Assembly: GCA_009927255.1 (NCBI GenBank)
Contig: RFNJ01000095.1
Coordinates: 1 to 10,861, forward strand
Direction: 5' to 3'
Source: Pseudomonadota bacterium
GTDB lineage: Bacteria; Pseudomonadota; Alphaproteobacteria; UBA2136; UBA6156
DNA: 10,861 nt
Position 1 is the first letter of the stretch, and every line of letters starts with the position of its first letter. Both the position numbers and the translations under genes were made by a program. Of the stretch, positions 6,099 through 10,861 are shown piece by piece. The notes beneath the pieces were generated by a model. It had not been told where the DNA came from. It made no database searches and saw only the letters and a list, made by a program, of their open reading frames with translations.

Positions 6099-9000
6099 TC
6101 ATCGTCCTCCCATTAAGCCACGCCACAGGTCTTTCACCAAGCCTGGGGTTAAAACCGAAAGTGGGCGCACGCTCACCTGTGGGTCATCGCTGGGGCCGCT
6201 CAGGCGGAAATCCGCCACCACCACGCCATCTTGGCTACCGGTTAGCAACGTGCCCACCACCGGTATTTTCGCCACCAATCGGTTCAGCGGAATCCCCGGC
6301 GCCAAGCGGCCATTAAAGTCCAGCGTGCCGTCTTTGCGCACATAGCTGCCATCCAGCTGAATATTCATGCTCGGCCCTTCAAATTTCGCCTCATTCAAAT
6401 ACACCCGCTCGCCATCCAGCCGCAGCGGCAGCACCGCGCGCTGAAACAGCGTAGTGTCGGTGCCGGCAACCAGTTGTTCAAGCGAAATTAGGCCTAAAAT
6501 CTTCATCATCAGCGGCGGGTTTTTCAGCTCAAAGCCTTCCATCTTCAGTTGCCCGCTGCCCACCTGTGGCGCGGTGTAAACAATATCGCCCCACAGCTTG
6601 CCACCGCGCAGGCTGCCGTAAATCCCCAAGGCTGCCAACGTGGTGCCCACGTTCTCAATGTTCAGCATCAGCTTGCGCTGGTTGCGCCCGCTGTTGATCA
6701 TCCGCAAGCTCACTTGGCTGCCGCCTTCTACCACACCGGTCAGCCGTTCAATATCCCACACGCTGTTGCGCGCTTGCAAATTGGCCTGCACGTTGCGCAG
6801 GGCACTGCGCCCCTGCCCGCGTCCGCCAATCAGTTCATCCACCTGCACATCTACTTGCAGGTTTTCAATGTCGCCTTCCTCCTCCTCGTGGTGGTCAAAC
6901 AGCTCCATGCCGGCAATATCCAGCTTGCTGCCGCGCACCACCAGCTTGCCATCACGCCAATCAATTTTTGCATCACTATCACCCACACGCAGCGGTTCAG
7001 CCACCACGCGGCTAGCATCCAGCTTGGCCATATCCAGCCGCAGCGTAGCACTCACATTCACTCCTTCGCCACGGGCACGCAGACTGGTCAGTTCCACTTT
7101 ATCGGTGTTGCCCTTGCTTGGCTTGCTGGCCACCGTGCCTATGCTGTGGCTACCCTGAACTTCCACCACCAGCGGCACACCAGCATGCTTTTCATAGTTT
7201 AAAAATGGCACGCCCACCCGCCCACGCGCAGCATTGGCGCGCACGCCAAAAAACAACTGGCCGTTTTTATTTTCACGCAAGTTTGCTGCCACATCCAACG
7301 GTCCCGAAAGGTTTAACCATGTTGGGTTTTCCAGCACCTTCTGCAACCACGCCCCTTCCATCGTGCCTTGTACGTTCAGGTATTTATCGCGCGGGGCATC
7401 GCGTAAAATATTGCGCTGCCACACCAGCGCCAAGGGCTGATTACCCAACGTGCCTTCTGCTGCCAAGCGCAGGCTTTTATCGGCAAACAGCCGTACTTCG
7501 GCCTTGGGCGCGCGCAGCACCGCGCCTTTTAGTTCCGGCATGCCCGCAAGGCGCAAATCGGCCAGCGTGCCGCTCACCACCACGTGACTGGTGGCAAAGG
7601 TGGCTTCTTGGCCGTGCACCAGCGGAATATCCACACCCAATTCTACCACGTAACTGCCGCCGACATCGGTAGGTACTTCGCCCTTATCATCCAGCTTGGC
7701 AATTTCGCGCATCAGTCCGGGGGTATCACCGCGCAGCGTGCCGCTCACTAAAATATGGGTCGGCGCACGCTCAAAGATATGGGTTAACCGCACCTCCACA
7801 TCCTTCACCTGCTGGGCTGCCACTTTGCCTGCGGGCACCCGCACCGCAAATTCTTGCCCGCGCCAGGCAAAGCTGCCGCTTACAAACTCCACCGGCGGCA
7901 GTTCAGGCAAAAACTTAACGCTCCCCGTGCCTTCCCGCGCCACCATGTCGGCGTCAATCACCAGTTCGCCGCAGGCATCGCCACAGCCGGGAAATGCCGA
8001 AGGCCGCCCCACATACCGCGCGGTTAACCCCCGATATTCCACCCCCTTAATATTCGGCCGCACCCAGCGTAAGGTTTTATCAAAACCACGCGCTTGGTCG
8101 GGGAAGAAATCAAAAATCCCCTGCACATCACCCCGCACACTGGCCAGCGTGGCACTCACCAACGGGTCGGTGGTCAGCGCTTCCACCCGCCCGCTGGCGC
8201 GCCAAATGTTGCCGCGCTCGGTTTGCACCACCAAGTTTTTCAATTCCAACACATCCGTCGGGCTAGGCTGATACGCTGCGGTAAGGGTCAACCGCGGAAA
8301 CTCTAGCGGCCTGCTAAACCCCTTGGGCGGCTGCACCACCACCCGCGCCAACCGCAGCGTAACCCACGGCTGGCCCAAGCGGTTGCCGCGCATCAACTGG
8401 CTGCCAATTTCCACACTGCCTTGGGCGCGCAGCATGTCCCGAATAATTGGCGGCAGATAATCCGCCACCAGCGCCACATCGGTTTGGTCAAACCGCGCGT
8501 TAAGGTCGGCAAAGTCAGCCCCCGCTGCGCGGTCAAACGTTACCAGCACCGGCATGGCAATCCCCTGTTCGCGCGGGCCAAAACCTTCGCCATACAGCCG
8601 CCGCACTTGGGCATTCAGGGTGCCGCGTTCACCATCATCGGCATAGCGGCTAAACAGCAGCGTGGCATCTTCCAGCACCCATTCCGCCTGCTGCACTTCA
8701 TCGCGCAGCAGCAGGTTCATGCCCTGCACGTTCACGGTTTTAAGGCGGTGCCACAGGCTGCTGCTGGCCATCGCGCCCAACCACTCCACCAGTCCTTCAT
8801 TGCTGGCCATGTCTTCGGTGCTATCCACCATTCGCAGTCCGGCTAACCGAATCCCCCCTGCATCGCGCACCACCCGCAAGGTTACACCCTGCGCTTCAAT
8901 CATTTTGGGCGATACATTCAGCATCATCACCATCCGGTTGGCCAGCTTTACCGCCGCTTTTTCTACATAAATCCCCAGCTCACCATCGGGGCCTTTCACC

Positions 9001-9260
9001 TGCACGTCTTCCACCCGAATCACCGGCGAGCCGTCATAATAAGCCTCAATTTTGCCAAAACTCACCCGCACACCGCGCTCGGCCAAATAGCTTTCCAGCC
9101 GCGCCGCATAAGGCCCCAAATCCAGCGGGTGCGCCTTGCTGTAATTCTGCGCCACCCACCCCAACGCCAAGCTTGAAAGCACCACAACCACCAGCGCCAC
9201 CACCAGCGTGCCCAGGCTGCACCAGGCCACCACTTTGTTCCGCCGCGCCACCCGTCCCAT
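6099..9260 (-). CDS. AsmA/YhdP-like large envelope protein (DUF3971 / AsmA-like C-terminal)
   Basis: A 1053-residue protein with an N-terminal membrane anchor (basic MGRVARRNK followed by a hydrophobic span about 10-36) and a very long periplasmic part rich in short beta strands. This is the architecture of the AsmA/YhdP/TamB group, whose better-studied members are implicated in moving phospholipids to the outer membrane. The C-terminal about 200 residues fit the AsmA-like domain: GSGQLKMEGFELKNPPLMMK, then a run ending DFNGRLAPGIPLNRLVAKIP, then ADFRLSGPSDDPQVSVRPLS. Residues 426 and 430 form a CGDAC motif, a possible disulfide in an otherwise Cys-poor protein. It starts 9 bases after the prfB stop with only a weak, distant GGGTGG as ribosome site, suggesting coupling. 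Its TGA stop overlaps the first possible ATG of the DUF192 gene. Specific substrate unknown. Confidence 0.88.
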   Translation of the reverse strand: MGRVARRNKVVAWCSLGTLVVALVVVVLSSLALGWVAQNYSKAHPLDLGPYAARLESYLAERGVRVSFGKIEAYYDGSPVIRVEDVQVKGPDGELGIYVEKAAVKLANRMVMMLNVSPKMIEAQGVTLRVVRDAGGIRLAGLRMVDSTEDMASNEGLVEWLGAMASSSLWHRLKTVNVQGMNLLLRDEVQQAEWVLEDATLLFSRYADDGERGTLNAQVRRLYGEGFGPREQGIAMPVLVTFDRAAGADFADLNARFDQTDVALVADYLPPIIRDMLRAQGSVEIGSQLMRGNRLGQPWVTLRLARVVVQPPKGFSRPLEFPRLTLTAAYQPSPTDVLELKNLVVQTERGNIWRASGRVEALTTDPLVSATLASVRGDVQGIFDFFPDQARGFDKTLRWVRPNIKGVEYRGLTARYVGRPSAFPGCGDACGELVIDADMVAREGTGSVKFLPELPPVEFVSGSFAWRGQEFAVRVPAGKVAAQQVKDVEVRLTHIFERAPTHILVSGTLRGDTPGLMREIAKLDDKGEVPTDVGGSYVVELGVDIPLVHGQEATFATSHVVVSGTLADLRLAGMPELKGAVLRAPKAEVRLFADKSLRLAAEGTLGNQPLALVWQRNILRDAPRDKYLNVQGTMEGAWLQKVLENPTWLNLSGPLDVAANLRENKNGQLFFGVRANAARGRVGVPFLNYEKHAGVPLVVEVQGSHSIGTVASKPSKGNTDKVELTSLRARGEGVNVSATLRLDMAKLDASRVVAEPLRVGDSDAKIDWRDGKLVVRGSKLDIAGMELFDHHEEEEGDIENLQVDVQVDELIGGRGQGRSALRNVQANLQARNSVWDIERLTGVVEGGSQVSLRMINSGRNQRKLMLNIENVGTTLAALGIYGSLRGGKLWGDIVYTAPQVGSGQLKMEGFELKNPPLMMKILGLISLEQLVAGTDTTLFQRAVLPLRLDGERVYLNEAKFEGPSMNIQLDGSYVRKDGTLDFNGRLAPGIPLNRLVAKIPVVGTLLTGSQDGVVVADFRLSGPSDDPQVSVRPLSVLTPGLVKDLWRGLMGGR

Positions 9261-9269
9261 TTTTTTATA

Positions 9270-10383
9270 TTATTCCACCCGTTTGTTACCCACTTTATCA
9301 GCCAATGCAGCCTGAATAAACAGCTCAATATCACCATCCAGCACCGCAGCGGTGTTGCTGGTTTCCACGCCCGTGCGCAAATCCTTCACCATTTGGTAGG
9401 GCTGCAACACATAACTGCGTATCTGATGCCCCCAGCCAATCTCGGTTTTGCCCGCTTCCACCACCGCGCGCTCGGCGTCTTTCTTTTGGCGCTCATGCTC
9501 ATACAGGCGGCTTTTTAAAATCTTCAGCGCAATGTCACGGTTGCGGTGCTGGCTGCGGTCTTGCTGGCAGTAAACCGAAATCCCGGTGGGGATGTGCGTC
9601 ATCCGAATCGCACTCTCGGTCTTGTTCACATGCTGCCCCCCCGCACCGCTGCTGCGCAAGGTATCAATCTTCAAATCGGCGGGATTAATATGAATCTCAA
9701 TATCATCATCAATTTCGGGGTAAACAAACACGCTGGCAAAGCTGGTATGCCGCCGCGCGTTGCTATCAAACGGGCTAATCCGCACCAACCGATGAATCCC
9801 CCCCTCGGTCTTCGCCAAACCATAGGCAAAGTTGCCCAGCACTTGCAGCGTGGCGCTTTTAATTCCCGCTTGGTCACCGCTTTGTTCATCCACCAAAATC
9901 ACCTTAAAGCCTTGGCGCTCCGCCCAGCGTGAATACATCCGCAGCAACATCCCCGCCCAATCACAGCTTTCGGTGCCGCCTGCGCCGGCGTGAATTTCCA
10001 GATAGGCATTATTCCCATCCGCCTCGCCACCCAGCAAACATTGGGTTTCCATTTTTTTGGCTTCGGCCAGCACGGTGGCCAAGTCACGCTCACCTTCCGC
10101 CACCACCGTCGTGTCGTTCTCGGCCTCACCCAGTTCCAGTAATGTCACCGCGTCATCCAGCCGCCGCCGCAAGCCATCATAACTGCCCAAATTCAACTCA
10201 AGCCGACGCTTCTCCTGCATCACCGCCTTGGCTTTGGCGGCATCGCTCCACAACGCACCATCGGCGGAAAGTTCTTCCAACTCCACCAACCGCCCCCGCG
10301 CCACCTCAAGGTCAAAGAGACCTCCCGAGCAGCGTCAACGTCTGCTCTATCACTTCTACTGTGGTCTTATGTTGAGCTTCCAA
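9270..10383 (-). CDS. prfB: Peptide chain release factor 2, with programmed +1 frameshift
   Basis: RF2 reads UGA and UAA stop codons and triggers peptide release. Full length is 370 residues, normal for the family, in two frames: 23 codons from a TTG start at 10383 to CTT at 10315-10317, then a +1 shift past an in-frame TGA (10314-10312) into the main frame from GAC at 10313. The TTG start is supported by AAGGA 8 bases upstream; the codon before it is preceded by an in-frame TAA. The N-terminal segment (MEAQHKTTVEVIEQTLTLLG) fits the RF2 N-terminal helix. The main frame shows the stop-codon-reading SPF tripeptide (residues 203-205) and the catalytic GGQ (248-250, in SSGAGGQHVNKTES). Low RF2 favours the shift, so synthesis is self-limiting. 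A simple ORF call would begin at the GTG at 10304 and lose 26 residues. First gene of the cluster with the AsmA-like and DUF192 genes. Confidence 0.96.
10312..10326 (-). promoter_or_regulatory. prfB programmed frameshift site
   Basis: Read on the minus strand: GGGAGG (10326-10321), a 3-base spacer TCT, then CTT TGA with a C following. An internal Shine-Dalgarno three bases before CTT and a TGA-C stop context are the defining parts of the bacterial RF2 recoding signal; the geometry equals that of E. coli (AGGGGG, TAT, CTT TGA C). The Leu tRNA slips from CTT to TTT and the next codon read is GAC. Confidence 0.95.
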
Positions 10384-10407
10384 ATGTTATGTCCTTTTCA
10401 ATGATTT

Positions 10408-10435
10408 TCTATACTTTAAAACCAATAAGATGCAA
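10408..10435 (-). promoter_or_regulatory. Candidate promoter for the prfB cluster
   Basis: On the minus strand TTGCAT (10435-10430) and TATAGA (10413-10408) are 16 bases apart, in an AT-rich stretch just upstream of the prfB ribosome site. Matches to consensus are partial (3 of 6 and 4 of 6). This implies a short leader of about 20 bases. Confidence 0.35.
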
Positions 10436-10452
10436 AGGTCTTAAATCTCCTC

Positions 10453-10481
10453 TTGCCAATCATATTCATAAGTTATATACA
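10453..10481 (+). promoter_or_regulatory. Candidate promoter for the right-edge membrane protein gene
   Basis: TTGCCA (10453-10458, 5 of 6) and TATACA (10476-10481, 4 of 6) are 17 bases apart. It lies about 85 bases upstream of the ATG at 10566, in the AT-rich divergent interval shared with prfB. Found by eye. Confidence 0.4.
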
Positions 10482-10565
10482 AAATCATCACGCATTCCGT
10501 TTTGCCCACTGGGCTTCCACCCTCTCCGCTTCTTGGCGTGATGAGAAGCTACATGGAGGATAACC

Positions 10566-10861
10566 ATGTTTCTAGGCACAGTAATCTCTGCTTTAGTGAT
10601 CGGGTTTTTTTGGCTCCATCAGCCAGAGGTCCCCATCCAAACAGCACAATTTCTTGCGTGGAGTTTTACACTCAGCCGATGGTGGGATGTACTGATTGTG
10701 CCAATCACTCTCTATCCAGTTTTTTGGATGCTGAGTGATTTCTTCGGGATGTTTGATGAACTCCCATCATCTGGCCCAAAAAACTCCAAAGAGTTTGTCT
10801 TTGGCGTCATGATGGCCATATTCATTCTCCCCTTCATCATACTCGGCGCGGTTGTTTTTAT
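10566..10861 (+). CDS. Unrecognised multi-pass membrane protein, cut by window end
   Basis: The frame opens at ATG 10566 behind a good Shine-Dalgarno (GGAGGA, five bases upstream) and stays open for 98 codons to the window edge. The visible part has three hydrophobic segments: about residues 1-20 (MFLGTVISALVIGFFWL), 43-62 (DVLIVPITLYPVFWMLSDFF) and 82-98 (VFGVMMAIFILPFIILGAVV). The polar loops contain HQPEVP and SSGPKNSKE. No enzyme or transporter motif is seen and I do not recognise the family. By hand count, 10561-10800 is about 45% G+C (107 of 240), clearly below the prfB coding sequence next to it (about 59% over 10141-10260), which may hint at transfer or simply at membrane-protein codon needs. 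Confidence 0.75.
   Translation, partial: MFLGTVISALVIGFFWLHQPEVPIQTAQFLAWSFTLSRWWDVLIVPITLYPVFWMLSDFFGMFDELPSSGPKNSKEFVFGVMMAIFILPFIILGAVVF

Noticed and set aside
6549..8271. Long plus-strand frames opposite the AsmA-like gene
   Set aside because: Low-complexity shadows of a clearly coding minus-strand frame.
10312..10317. Inactivating frameshift or sequencing error in prfB
   Set aside because: The internal Shine-Dalgarno, spacing, CTT-TGA-C slip site and fitting N-terminal helix show programmed recoding instead.
10502..10738. 78-residue plus-strand frame at the right edge
   Set aside because: Overlaps, in another frame, the membrane protein gene from 10566 that has the ribosome site and hydrophobic pattern.

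Overview
The window looks like ordinary chromosome from an alphaproteobacterium, inferred from protein family content and a mixed, moderately GC-rich codon usage. It carries no insertion sequence, CRISPR array, tRNA, rRNA or obvious phage module. Species cannot be named from the sequence alone.

Layout, left to right. Positions 1-437 hold no convincing gene but contain two strong inverted repeats (3-28 and 131-189), a 13-bp direct repeat and a minus-strand terminator. A minus-strand gene for a 203-residue protein with a sigma-region-4-like helix-turn-helix follows (438-1049). Next comes a compact minus-strand operon (1948 down to 1231) of two unrecognised small proteins and a YbjQ/UPF0145 protein, again followed by a terminator. 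A membrane-bound PAS-PAS-GGDEF diguanylate cyclase (2055-3701, minus) is transcribed divergently from a DsbD-type membrane thiol:disulfide reductase (3777-5669, plus).

The DsbD gene converges on a three-gene minus-strand cluster: prfB (10383 to 9270), a 1053-residue AsmA/YhdP-like envelope protein (9260 to 6099) and a DUF192 lipoprotein (6096 to 5674). The genes are separated by only a few bases and are probably one operon. prfB is intact only through a programmed +1 frameshift with a canonical CTT-TGA-C slip site and an internal Shine-Dalgarno. Its true start is a TTG at 10383, upstream of any plain ORF call. At the right edge a plus-strand gene for an unrecognised multi-pass membrane protein starts at 10566 and runs off the window in an AT-richer stretch.

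Functionally the window mixes translation termination (RF2), envelope biogenesis and redox maintenance (AsmA-like, DUF192, DsbD), c-di-GMP signalling, and several small or unknown proteins. No clearly new multi-gene system is visible. The least explained parts are the structured 1-190 region, the small-ORF/ybjQ operon, the HTH protein and the right-edge membrane protein.
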